From positions 31,115,713 through 31,179,712 of the forward strand of contig CM019709.1 in the NCBI GenBank assembly GCA_009760885.1: DNA of 64,000 bases. The letters are read 5' to 3'. A program made the translations under genes and the position numbers. The DNA is from Achatina immaculata (lineage: Eukaryota; Mollusca; Gastropoda; Stylommatophora; Achatinidae). Positions 55,026 through 64,000 of the stretch are shown piece after piece (position 1 is the stretch's first letter; the number at the start of each line of letters is the position of its first letter). The notes below the pieces were generated by a model. That model did not search any database. It worked only from the letters and a program-made list of their open reading frames with translations, and was not told the origin of the DNA.

Positions 55026-55139
55026 TTAACTCTTTCACTCTTGAACTTGGAAGTGTGTAAGTTAACTCTTTCACTAATGAACTTGGACGTGTGTAACATT
55101 AATGTTGCACACTTAGAAAGTCAGGAGTGAAAGAGTTAA
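55026..55139. mobile_element. small TTAA-flanked palindromic MITE inside the hAT relic
   Basis: TTAA at 55026-55029 and 55136-55139, with inverted ends CTCTTTCACT and AGTGAAAGAG. The right half (55060-55139) forms an imperfect hairpin with ~38-base arms; the left part repeats CTCTTTCACTCTTGAACTTGG. Confidence 0.55.
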
Positions 55140-55486
55140 TTCGAAGGATGTCACTGCCAAGGTAAATTCTAAAATTGTTCATGATTCCAAAACAGCAAAA
55201 ATGTGTCATTTGGGGAAAACTAAAGCAACATTAATAGTAAAATCCATTTTAGTTCCTAACACTGCTAAACAGTTATGTGATGATTTAGCAAATGCTCACT
55301 ATTTTGGTATTGCGATCAACGCTAGTAACCATGATGTGGAGAAAATTTTCCCATTGATTGTTTCGGTACTTCAGTTCTAAAAATGCTATGACTATAAAAG
55401 TGCTTAAACTGGGTTCTTTAAAAACTGAAACTGCCTCTTAAATAAGCAATTACTGTGTTAATGCGTTAGAAGAGAATAATATTGAT

Positions 55487-56248
55487 CTCTTCTTCTTCGT
55501 TCGCTTCTACCACCAAGATCGCCCCTTGATCCTGCTGAGTTTACTCCTGTGGTCCTCGATGTGTCCCGTGGTCCCTCGAGAAGCTCACAAGGTATCCCCG
55601 AGAGGATCACAAGAGCTTCAGGGTATCGCGGGGTTTGGGCCTGAATTCTTGGTAAGTCGCAGAAGCGGGATTGCATGACACCGTGGTTTTCGTTGCACCA
55701 GTTTGATCTAGAGTTGGATTTTCTCACCGGAAAACCTCGACGTGTTTTGGATATCACTATATCCCCGCCGGGTGAGAGGTGGGTGCCCATCCAATCCAGC
55801 TTTGGACTTTCTCACCGGAAAAACTCAACATGATTTGAATATGAATATATCCCCGTCGGGTGAGAGGTGGTTACGTGTCTAGACTGCACTGGTCCAGTGT
55901 TTCCGACTTCAACATTTTGTGGTATTGACCACTACCCTTCCTGGTGGTGATCAGGATAGAGCTTTTGTCGAGGAGGATGAATCCTCGCCACTAGTAAGTT
56001 TCACCTCCGGGTTAAGTCGGTTTAGGCGTATTATCCCAATATGGGTGTATATAGGACGTGACCGGCCTCTGGAGCAAAGGTGCCGTGATTTGAGTAGTAC
56101 TGACTTCAATACTACTGGTAACTTCACTTAATCCTTTCCTTCACCATTTCCACTGCGACTCTGCGCGGCAACCCTAGTCGGAGTCTTCTTCATTGGCCGG
56201 GAGGAGTTTTCCCCCAAGCACGGCAGCTGAAGAATCTCACCAGCAGCG
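55487..56248 (-). mobile_element. ~760-bp non-autonomous retroposon, copy 2 (uninterrupted)
   Basis: Flanked by the perfect 13-base direct repeat GAATAATATTGAT (55474-55486 and 56249-56261), which splits the transposase reading frame at the Asn-Asn-Ile-Asp codons. 762 bases long. The low-coordinate end CTCTTCTTCTTCGTTCGCTT is a (GAA)n-like tail on the minus strand. It contains an internal ~100-base duplication (two TTTCTCACCGGAAAA to GGGTGAGAGGTGG segments). Confidence 0.9.
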
Positions 56249-57801
56249 GAATAATATTGATATACGTAAATGTAATGCATTCTGTGGTGACAATACAGAT
56301 GCTAATTTTGGTGGAATATGGCAAACTGGTACGGACAATGGGTTCACAAAATTGAAGAGTTAAATGAAAACCTCTATGTCGGATGCCCTGCGCACATACT
56401 TCATCGTCCGGTAAAGGCAGCAGCTGATGTTATAACTGTAGATGTGGAAACTATAATAAGTTCAATTGTTTCTAAATATATACTACACGCACGGAGCGCC
56501 TGAACGAATTTTTACGAATGTGTGGATGTAGAATATCGCAAATTGCTGTCACATACAAAAACAAGGTGGCTGTCTTTGCTTCCTGCAGCGGAAAAAAATA
56601 TTACAACTTTACGAAGCACTAAAATTGTTTTTTCCCCTGAGAAGGAAAAAAAACACCAGAAGTCGAGATTACCCTGTTTGAAAATCCCCCTATTCGGGCC
56701 CTATCTTTGATTTGTCCAAAGCCAGATGAGTGTATTTAATAGACAAGTACTTAAACTGGAGAAGACAGATAGTAGCGTCTTAGAAGCTGGTGTAATTTTA
56801 TAGGTTTACATTGATAAAACAGCAGAAAGAAGAAAGACTTCTTCCTCTAAAAGTGAAATTTATTGTGAAACAAGCAGAAGATGTAGTAGGACTGTCAACT
56901 GAAAATATAAATAAATTTTATGTTGAGGTGGAACAGCTTTATGAAGCATGTCATTCTTATGTACAGACGTGAAAGACACCTTTGAAAGGATTTTGCATCT
57001 GTAAGTGGATGCTCTTAGGCTCTGTATCAGCATGGTCTGAAGTGGAAGAGAGTGTAAAGTTCCTATAAGACAAGGGGCAGTCAACTGATGATTCACTATT
57101 GTTTAATCAGTTCACATATCTGAAGCAGTGTATTGAAACAGTACTCATAAATGAGACGGACAATTGGAATAGCAGATCCAGTCAGCGCAACTGGATTTAT
57201 TTCTTTGGACAGTCTGAATCTTTGGAGCGATACTCGGAGTTACTAAAACCGTGTGAATTTATCTTTAGTTTTCCTGGACATAATGCAAATGTGGAAAGGG
57301 TATTTTCTCTCATGGATATACAATGGACAGAGGAACAAAATCGCCTCCATGTCTCAGCTGTTGAAGCTATAGTTAAATGCATATTTAATTATCGAACGAG
57401 CTGCTCAGAATTCTATGATTATGTCAGTCAGAGGCAAGTTCTTCTTTCTAGAAGTTTGAAGTTGGATAAATACTAGGAGCAAGACGCATGACCCCAGGAT
57501 ACTGCAGGATCCTCAAAGTAAATATCCCACAGTAAAATAGATTCGTACTCAGATAAAGAATACTCCACATCCCATGTATTAATTTTGAACTATTATAATT
57601 TCAAAATACGTGCAAAATATAAAACATTAAACTTAGGTCTTATAGATACATGAAATACTAATAATTTTTGCTCATCTGGACTGAACGTTAACATTAGTAT
57701 GGTGTAGGTTATATTCTATCCTCGAATAAACTTTTGAAAACAAATTCTTAGATCTCAGGACATGTTTTCTATTGTTTATCAGTCTGATCAGTCTGGGAAA
57801 A

Positions 57802-57951
57802 ATGTCCCGGTTTATATAATCTGGCAGCCAAAAATATATATATATATATATATATACAAAATTGATTTAAATATTTCATTGATATATATTATTATTGATA
57901 TATATATTATATATATATATATATAATTTGGCTGCCAGATTATATAAACCG

Positions 57952-57956
<5 letters not shown>
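57802..57956. repeat. inverted repeat with ~31-base arms around an AT-rich loop
   Basis: ATGTCCCGGTTTATATAATC (57802-) continues to GGCAGCCAAA, and GGCTGCCAGATTATATAAAC to GGGACAT (57926-57956) is its complement. The loop is about 95 bases of AT repeats. Confidence 0.85.

Positions 57957-58003
<47 letters not shown>
57957..58003. repeat. (AT)n microsatellite
   Basis: A pure TA dinucleotide run of about 45 bases directly before a LINE A copy. Confidence 0.9.
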
Positions 58004-58005
<2 letters not shown>

Positions 58006-58672
58006 AAATGGAAAAATACACATAGAAGGGACAGATATTGAAGAAGTCAATCAATTTGCATACCTTGGCAGCTACATAGACCAGGATGGTGACACTAGAA
58101 AGGAAGTTAGGATCAGAATTGCAAAAGCAGCATCAATCTTCAAGAATCTTGAGAACATATGGAATTCAAAAGTTATAAACACAAAAACCAAGTTAAGACT
58201 ATTCAATTCAAATGTAATATCCACCCTCATTTATGCATGCGAAAGCTGGAAAACAACTAAAGAAATAGAAAAGAAATTAGACCCTTTTGAAAAAAAATGC
58301 CTAAGGAAAATACTCGGCATCAAGTGGAATGAATTCAAGAACAATGCAGAGATAAGACAGATGACTGAACAACAACCAGTCTCATGGGTGATCAGGAAAA
58401 GGAGATGGACATATGTTGGTCACTTGATGAGAAGAAATGATCAGAGAATCCCAAAACAAGCTATCAAGTGGAACACAAAAGGCCGAAGAAAAAAAGGCAG
58501 ACCGCATGAAACTCTGAAGAGGACATTATTAAGAGAGGCCAAGTTGAGGCCAAGTTAACAGGCATAAAATCCTTTGATGAGGTTGAAAGACTCGCCGAAG
58601 ACAGGAAAAATTGGCGAATTACTTTGCGAGCCCTATGCCCTATGTGACGTTTAACGGCACGGGAAGGATATA

Positions 58673-58675
<3 letters not shown>
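58004..58675 (+). mobile_element. LINE family A fragment
   Basis: EEVNQFAYLGSYIDQDGDTR, KLRLFNSNVISTLIYACESW, KKCLRKILGIKWNEFKNNAE, RKRRWTYVGHLMRRND, GRRKKGRPHETLKRTLLREA and CTATGTGACGTTTAACGGCA at the end. It runs directly into an (AT)n tract at 58674-58714. Confidence 0.9.

Positions 58676-58714
<39 letters not shown>
58674..58714. repeat. (AT)n microsatellite at the LINE A 3' end
   Basis: AT run of about 40 bases following GGAAGGATATAAG, the LINE A terminus. Confidence 0.9.
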
Positions 58715-58718
<4 letters not shown>

Positions 58719-58964
58719 TACTTCTGTTGCTATTTTTCTTTCTCTTTTTTAAGACGATGAAAACAACAGGCCGTGACCCAGTGGTACTGCAAACCGGGTC
58801 CACCCCTAACGAGATGTGGACCATACCCCCCGGGCATTCAATGTGTAGGGCAGGCCTCATGCATCTCGTTTACTTCACAAATAACGATGCTTTTGTTTAA
58901 CAAAAGGACATGTTGATCAGGGTACCTGCCAAGAGGACACTTTGACCTCAGCCACTTTGTAAAA

Positions 58965-59055
58965 GGCCGAGAAGCGATTCTTTCTCTCATGCCTAGAAAT
59001 GTTTTGTTTTTTTTTTTTGCTTACGATCTTTTTTCAAGGTCTAAGCATACAACAA
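58965..59055 (+). mobile_element. SINE family 2 body fragment
   Basis: TTTCTCTCATGCCTAGAAAT, GTTTTGTTT and TTTCAAGGTCTAAGCATACA parallel the body of the copy at 59385-59560. Confidence 0.5.
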
Positions 59056-59384
59056 CGCTGTGCTCTGTTAGTTTACCGTGTGACGGCCTAAGTGTTTCCT
59101 ATTTGTAAACATTTGGTTCTGAAATCATAAACTGACACTACTTTTATGTAAAAAAAGTATTTGTTTATTTATTGTTAATTGTTGTCCAGTATGCACTAGA
59201 CAATGCAGGAGATCATGTAGGTAAGTTTGTGTCTGAAAAAGTTAGAGAGACTGAATCTAAGCGGCAGAATCTCTGTGTAATGGGTTCACTTCCTGTCCGG
59301 GTATCACAGTTTTTTGGGTTTTTTTTTTTTCACAGGCAGGCACTGATGGCTTTGCTATCAAACACTTTTTTTGGGGGGGTGGGG

Positions 59385-59560
59385 AAATGCTGGATGGCTA
59401 AGTTCATTAACGCTTTTCTCTCATGGCTAGGCGGTTGCTTATCCTACCAGAGCCCATGGTTCAAATCCCAGGTAATTCTCTTGCCATTTTTTTTATTTTT
59501 CTCATGTCTAAAAGTGTTTTGTTTATTATGGTTTTTTTTTCCAAGGTCTAACCATACAGT
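59385..59560 (+). mobile_element. tRNA-derived SINE (family 2)
   Basis: ATGGCTAAGTTCATTAACGC (A-box-like), a long variable-arm-like stretch, then ATGGTTCAAATCCCAGGTAA with B-box GGTTCAAATCC (59459-59469). The extended spacing resembles a type II (Ser/Leu-like) tRNA head. It is followed by the shared body TTTTCTCATGTCTAAAAGTG. Confidence 0.65.
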
Positions 59561-60239
59561 CCTGCGCTTTTACTTAAAACTAACCATCCTGGCATTCCTC
59601 GAGTCATGGAGCACATGCAAAAGATGGGACAGTGCAAATAGAAGATTTTGTTTTTTCCTTCTTTTACATGTCTCAAAGACCACCTTTCGAGAGTGACAAG
59701 GCGGTTGTCAAGGCTGGCAAACCAGAGCTGCCCATGACTTTGTCACATCTCTCCGTTGGTGAGAGCTTAACAGCAGATCCAAGTTGTCAGGTTGGCTAAC
59801 AGTTAATGTGACAGTCTGCCAAAAGAAGAAAAAAATTAAGCTCCCTTTTTTGGTTGGTCCACTTCAGTAGCACGACTGATTACTATATTATGTAAAAACT
59901 TTAATGTGTGGAAATAATCTATTGGGTTTATCCTTCACAAAGCAAACTGCCACCCAGTTACTCCCATGTTTGCAGAGCTGAGATGTGCTTTATTACTAAA
60001 CGATGTTTAGATAAAGTGACAAAACATCACGTATTATATGGGACAAGCTCGTATTTTAATATTTGTCCCTGGTATTACTTTGCTTTAGACGCCTAAATGT
60101 TCCATATTTTTAAAATGCATGCCCCACATTGCCCTGTATTCTTTCACCTTTGGTAATTGCATGTTCATAAATACCCAGAGTTTTTTATTTATTGGAAATG
60201 TTGCTGTTCCTAAGAAAATTCACTCTGCATAGAACTACA

Positions 60240-60450
60240 TACTCACTACCAAAAATAGCACTAAGATGGACACCACAGGGAAACAGAGGTAAGGGTAGAC
60301 CAAAAGAAACATGGAGAAGAACAACGGAGAGGATGTTGAGCAATAGAGGGCTCACCTGGGCAAGAGCAGAAAAAAAAGGCAAAAGGACAGGCATTTGTGG
60401 AAAACCCTTGCGGAACCCCCATGTTTCCTGGGCACTTAAGGTTCAGAGAG
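60240..60450 (+). mobile_element. LINE family B 3' fragment
   Basis: SLPKIALRWTPQGNRGKGRP and KETWRRTTERMLSNRGLTWA, then a frameshift and CACTTAAGGTTCAGAGAGAG running into (GA)n. Confidence 0.88.
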
Positions 60451-60466
60451 AGAGAGAGAGAGAGAG
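60440..60466. repeat. (GA)n microsatellite at the LINE B 3' end
   Basis: GAGAGA run directly continuing the LINE B terminus GGTTCAGAGAG. Confidence 0.88.
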
Positions 60467-60614
60467 AACTACATCAGATATGCCTGATTGGCACATTTTA
60501 AATAAAGTTGTAAATCTAGCCTACTGATTAAGATTTTGAATTAAAATTTACATTTACCCTTACAACACCACCACCCACCCACCCACCCACCAACCCCAAA
60601 CACACACATCACAC

Positions 60615-60631
60615 GTTCTCTCTCATCTCTC

Positions 60632-60670
<39 letters not shown>
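60615..60670. repeat. (CT)n microsatellite at the 3' end of a minus-strand LINE B
   Basis: CTCTCTCT run abutting the reverse-complemented LINE B terminus at 60671. Confidence 0.88.
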
Positions 60671-60674
<4 letters not shown>

Positions 60675-60850
60675 CTTTGCTGAATGCACATGTAGCTTCT
60701 GCAAGGGTTTTCCACAAGCTCCTGTCCTTCGTCTTTTTTTGTCTGCTCTTGTCCAGTTGAGAGCCCTCTGTTATTCAACATCCTCTCTGTTGTTCTTCTC
60801 CATGTCACCCGTATCCCCTGTGGTGTCCATTTCAATGTTATTTGTGGTAG
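60671..60850 (-). mobile_element. LINE family B 3' fragment, diverged
   Basis: Minus strand: KWTPQGIRV, VTWRRTTERMLNNRGLSTGQ, then a frameshift; more diverged than the other B copies. It lies opposite in orientation to the copy at 60240. Confidence 0.8.
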
Positions 60851-60914
60851 TGAATTACCAGTTATCCCGAAAAAATGCTCCAGCCTTTGCCCACATCTTT
60901 AGTCAAATTAAAAA

Positions 60915-60972
60915 ACACACTCACACACGCATGCACACACACGCATGCCTGCACACACGCACACACATACAA
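60915..60972. repeat. (AC)n microsatellite
   Basis: CACACA/CGCACA run of about 55 bases. Confidence 0.88.
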
Positions 60973-61429
60973 ATGCTTAATTGAGCGTCCTGTGTTCGAA
61001 TTTAGAAAAGATGGTCAAGTTAGTTTAGAGCTGACTACTGACCACGTGCTGTACCTGGCGCACCGCAACAGGTAACCGGAAGCAACTGTGACATACCAAC
61101 TGCTGAGCTGGAGTGTATTGAAAGATCTTTTTGGGAATCTGCTTCCACCAAACTCCCCTATCACTGGCATACTACAGTAAGATACAGAACAACGGAAAAA
61201 GACTCCTACATCCCGCTACCTGTCACACAGGAAAAATAGTCAAAACAAAGAACTCCTAAATCTGAGGCCAAAGTAAATGCTGTTTGTGCATATTGTTTGC
61301 CAGCCTTTTCTTACATCTGTTCTTAATTTCAAACCGGATTCACTTCTTGGTAGAATGTTACACTGTCGTAAAAATAAAATAAGTATTATAGAAATGTAGT
61401 TTCCTGATTAAATCTATGAAAAAAAAGGG

Positions 61430-61650
61430 GTAAAGGTAAGGTAAAAATCCCCATTTCCATGGGAAAAATTTTAAGGCATATACAGGTTACGGTGTTAGAC
61501 CTGTAACCATCCACACGTGACAGTGTGATGTGGTCAGTATCACGCTTGGCTGCATTTACCTTCCCAGATTTATCTGGTGCCCATTTTTAGAGGTTGGGTG
61601 GACTCCAGGACCTTTTTTATATGAAGAAAAAAAAAATTCCCAAGTAAATT
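61430..61650 (-). mobile_element. tRNA-derived SINE (family 1), degraded
   Basis: AAAATCCCCATTTCCATGGG, GTGATGTGGTCAGTATCACG and TTACCTTCCCAGATTTATCT match the body; the tRNA head is lost. Confidence 0.65.
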
Positions 61651-61904
61651 TAAAGGTGAGTTAAACGAGTCTTGAACTACAATCTACAACGGGGCAGTTA
61701 TGGTATGTAGTGATATCTTCTAATGAAAGCCATTGCAGATCTTTGCCTAATGGTGTGGTACATACAGTTACTGGCCTGCTAGTAGTAGTGTTTTCTGAGT
61801 ATTTGTCATGTGGGTTGGATACGGTAGTACTTAATTACTTTAGGTGATTGCCAACTCTGTCCCCGTTTGTTGTTGTTGTTATTATTATTAACATAAAGTA
61901 AAGA

Positions 61905-63140
61905 CCAAAAGCAAAAATGGGCCGAACACTTCTAAGAAATACTTAATCGACCACACCCAAATGAATTAATAAATCTTGAAACCGATTTACCAGTTCCCCA
62001 GCTAAATGACAGCCTAGATGAAGTTACACTGAAAGAAATTGAAACAGCAGTAAATCTAATGGCTAACAACAAAGCTGCATGTGAAGATGAAATAACAGTC
62101 GAAATGTTAAAAGCTATAAAGTGACAACATGAACCAACTACAGAGAATGTTTAATAAAATCTGGAAAGAAGAAAAGGTCCCCTCTAAATAGAAACAAGGA
62201 ATCATTGTTAAAATACCCCCCCCCCCCCAAAAAAAAAAGGCAATCTCAGTGACTGCAATAACTGGAAGGGTGTAATCTTACTATAAATGTTTTTTGTAAA
62301 GTGTTTCTGGATAGAACTAAGGATATTGCAATGACTGAAGAACAGGCAGGATTTCGAAAAGGGAGAAGCTGTCTCGACTAGATCTTTACTCTGAGAATAA
62401 TACTTGAAGCACATATTGAAAAGTAAAATCCATTAATCATGAACTTCATAGACTTTGAAAAAGCATTTGATAGAATCCACAGAGATTCATCGTGGAGAAT
62501 TTTAAGACTATATGAAAAACCATCTAAAATTGTCAACATCATTAGAGATCTCTACAACGGAAATGTTTGTGCAGTCAAGACAGAAGAAGAAATTAGCGAA
62601 TGGTTTCAGATTGAAACAGGCGTGAAACAAGGATGTATATTATCTCCCTTGCTTTTTGGAATTGCTATAGGCTTTATAATGAAAAGATCCTGTACTGGTA
62701 AAACAGGCAATGACTGGGTACATGGGGCCCAAATAGAAGATCTTGATTTTTGCAGATGACATAGCTCTTATCAGTGACAATGTGAAATCGATGCAGGAAA
62801 AAAACAGATGCCGTTTTCCTTGGCTGGCAAAATAAGTCTTGAAATTAACAAAGACAAAACAAAAATTATGAAATTTCTCATTAATCAAGAAGGAAAACTA
62901 TACGTAGAAGGAACAGCTGTTGCATAACATACATAGACCAGGATGGTGACACCAGGAAGGAAGTTAGAATTCGAAATGCAAAAGCAGCATTGTCCTTCAA
63001 AAATCTTGAGAACATATGGAATTCAAAAATTATAAGCACAAAAACCAAGTTAAGATTATTCAATTCAAATGTGATATCCACTCTCATTTATGCAAGTGAA
63101 AGCTGGAAAACAACTAAAGAAATATACAAGAAACTATACT
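61905..63140 (+). mobile_element. LINE family A with reverse-transcriptase domain, truncated by a nested insertion
   Basis: The only family A copy here reaching the RT: QLNDSLDEVTLKEIETAVNL, NNKAACEDEITVEML, AGFRKG, NFIDFEKAFDRIHRDSSWRI, KQGCILSPLLFGIAIGF and FADDIALI (about 62750-62773, after a frameshift), then the family A tail up to ESWKTTKEIYKK. The KEI..QWAEHF-like start and motif order are RTE-like. At 63140, after KLYS, family A stops abruptly. Confidence 0.88.
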
Positions 63141-64000
63141 CTTGTAGGGTGGTCTTTCTATCCGACTCGGTGTGATTTTTTCTCGGAGGTTTTTCTATTT
63201 TTTCGTGTGCTTATATTTTTCTTGTAATGGAAACGCCACGTTTCACATATAATGCAGAAAGCGACATGGAGGGCGGTCAGGAGGAACACACTGGAACCCT
63301 CGTCATCATTGTAAGTGGTCAGAATGCTACACGAGTGTCCTACTCTTTCATGCACAGCATCCTTGCTGGACCTGTAGGTCTTGGTGTCAATGGAGTGGCG
63401 ACCCTCAGCCGCTACAAGAGTCGGACAAAGTGGTTTGTCACCCTCCGACAAGCCGCTCACATAATCCATTATGGCTCACTGCACGGGAAAACCCTGTACC
63501 TGGAGGAGTTCAAACTCATCACTGAACATTTGGACAAGGAGCGTGTAAAAGGGACGCTACACTGGACGCCCACGGCAGCGAAGGCGCAGATGGTCAAGCG
63601 CCTTGTCACGTTCCTGACCGGCGACGAGGAGGCCGAAGTGTCCCGAGTCGAGAAGGCCAACGACAAGATGTCCCACACTACACCCTCTTAGTAACTCTAG
63701 TGTGAGTAAAGAGTACAAGATTGCAATTACCATGCAGGGCAGAAACACACCATGCCCAGCTTGTGGCTGCGATGACCATCGAGCTAACAAATGTCCCAGA
63801 AAAAGCCAAACCGGCTCACAGAGACACCACACGACAGCAGCAGGTGTCTGCAGTCAAGAGGGTTGAAGAACGACCCGCCACAATCGCCGCGGACCCTCAA
63901 GGCAAAGCTTCCGGCAACCAAGAGCCAGCCCCAGAGCCCACCGATGACGACGGCTTTAAGCTGGTGGAAAACAGAAAAAAGAGACGGCACCAGATAACCG
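63141..64000 (+). mobile_element. 5' part of a second retrotransposon: 5' UTR and gag-like ORF1 with CCHC knuckle
   Basis: Begins GTAGGGTGGTCTTTCTATCC right at the LINE A break. An ORF from ATG at 63227 runs METPRFTYNAESDMEG through GQNATRVSYSFMHSILAGPV and RYKSRTKWFVTLRQAAHIIH to MSHTTPS and stop (63691). In other frames, 63701-63870 encodes a zinc knuckle with CPACGCDDHRANKC (CX2CX4HX4C), and 63935-64000 encodes TDDDGFKLVENRKKRRHQIT. So ORF1 is gag-like and split by at least two frame changes. The high-GC, low-repeat composition differs from the host DNA. The 3' part, including any RT, lies beyond the window. Confidence 0.8.

Larger units (their letters stand above)
54700..57480 (+). pseudogene. 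degenerate hAT/ZBED-type transposase
   Basis: The start reads MPKRK-stop-SFQEKYSQEWSFIKRW, a BED-like zinc-finger region with WKCYIAIAIEHGRGVDIEYH and HKSNIYSAS (Cys and His spacing partly kept). Then follow LCDDLANAHYFGIAINASNH (catalytic-region-like), CNAFCGDNTDANFGG, CPAHILHRPVKAAAD, KTRWLSLLPAAE, and the C-terminal dimerisation-type block HNANVERVFSLMDIQWTEEQ through VEAIVKCIFNYRTSC to a stop at 57474-57476. Several stops and frameshifts plus a 762-base retroposon insertion (55487-56248) make it inactive. Order and motifs match hAT-derived ZBED-like proteins found in animals. Confidence 0.8.

Noticed and set aside
63227..63691. A host gene encoding a 154-residue protein
   Set aside because: Its neighbours (CCHC knuckle, DDDGFKLVEN linker, nesting in LINE A) mark it as retrotransposon ORF1.

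Overview
This is eukaryotic, specifically metazoan, nuclear DNA. Genes are split by GT-AG introns, intergenic DNA is AT-rich, and the window is crowded with decayed non-LTR retrotransposons, tRNA-derived SINEs, MITEs and minisatellites. The repeat mix (RTE/CR1-like LINE 3' fragments with microsatellite tails, tRNA-SINEs, a ZBED/hAT relic) suggests an invertebrate, plausibly a mollusc; that assignment is inference. There is no sign of bacterial or viral gene organisation.

Two conserved animal genes can be rebuilt exon by exon, both on the minus strand. (1) An SS18/SS18L1 (CREST) orthologue, a BAF/SWI-SNF chromatin-remodelling subunit, has six coding exons between 34906 and 16059 (564 codons plus stop). 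It carries a conserved N-terminal SNH domain and a very long Met/Gln/Gly-rich tail. (2) A nuclear transport factor 2 (NTF2/NUTF2) gene has four coding exons between 51597 and 45260 (129 codons plus stop). In both genes every junction has GT-AG ends and the phases match. A third gene is represented by its last recognisable exons on the plus strand (about 1982-3984); I do not recognise its product.

Layout: 70-820, 30-bp minisatellite. 1982-3984, 3' exons of the unknown plus-strand gene with a LINE fragment in an intron. 4195-5350, 18-bp minisatellite. 5355-14225, AT-rich DNA with 20-, 44- and 33-bp arrays, LINE fragments and SINEs. 14225-34990, the SS18 gene, whose introns hold 29-, 54-, 30- and 46-bp arrays, several LINE relics and a pair of long inverted repeats beside exon 1. 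35000-45250, gene-free DNA with LINE and SINE debris. 45260-51600, the NTF2 gene with repeats in its introns. 52300-58720, a retroelement cluster: two full-length copies of an unrecognised ~760-bp retroposon with target-site duplications, one inside a degenerate hAT/ZBED transposase. 58720-64000, SINEs, microsatellites and an RTE-like reverse transcriptase broken by a second element whose gag-like ORF1 with a CCHC zinc knuckle runs off the window end.

The genes do not form a pathway; they are independent housekeeping/chromatin genes in a repeat-rich landscape. The clearest undescribed structures are the ~760-bp retroposon family, the inverted-repeat pair in SS18 intron 1, and the link between LINE 3' ends and lineage-specific microsatellites.
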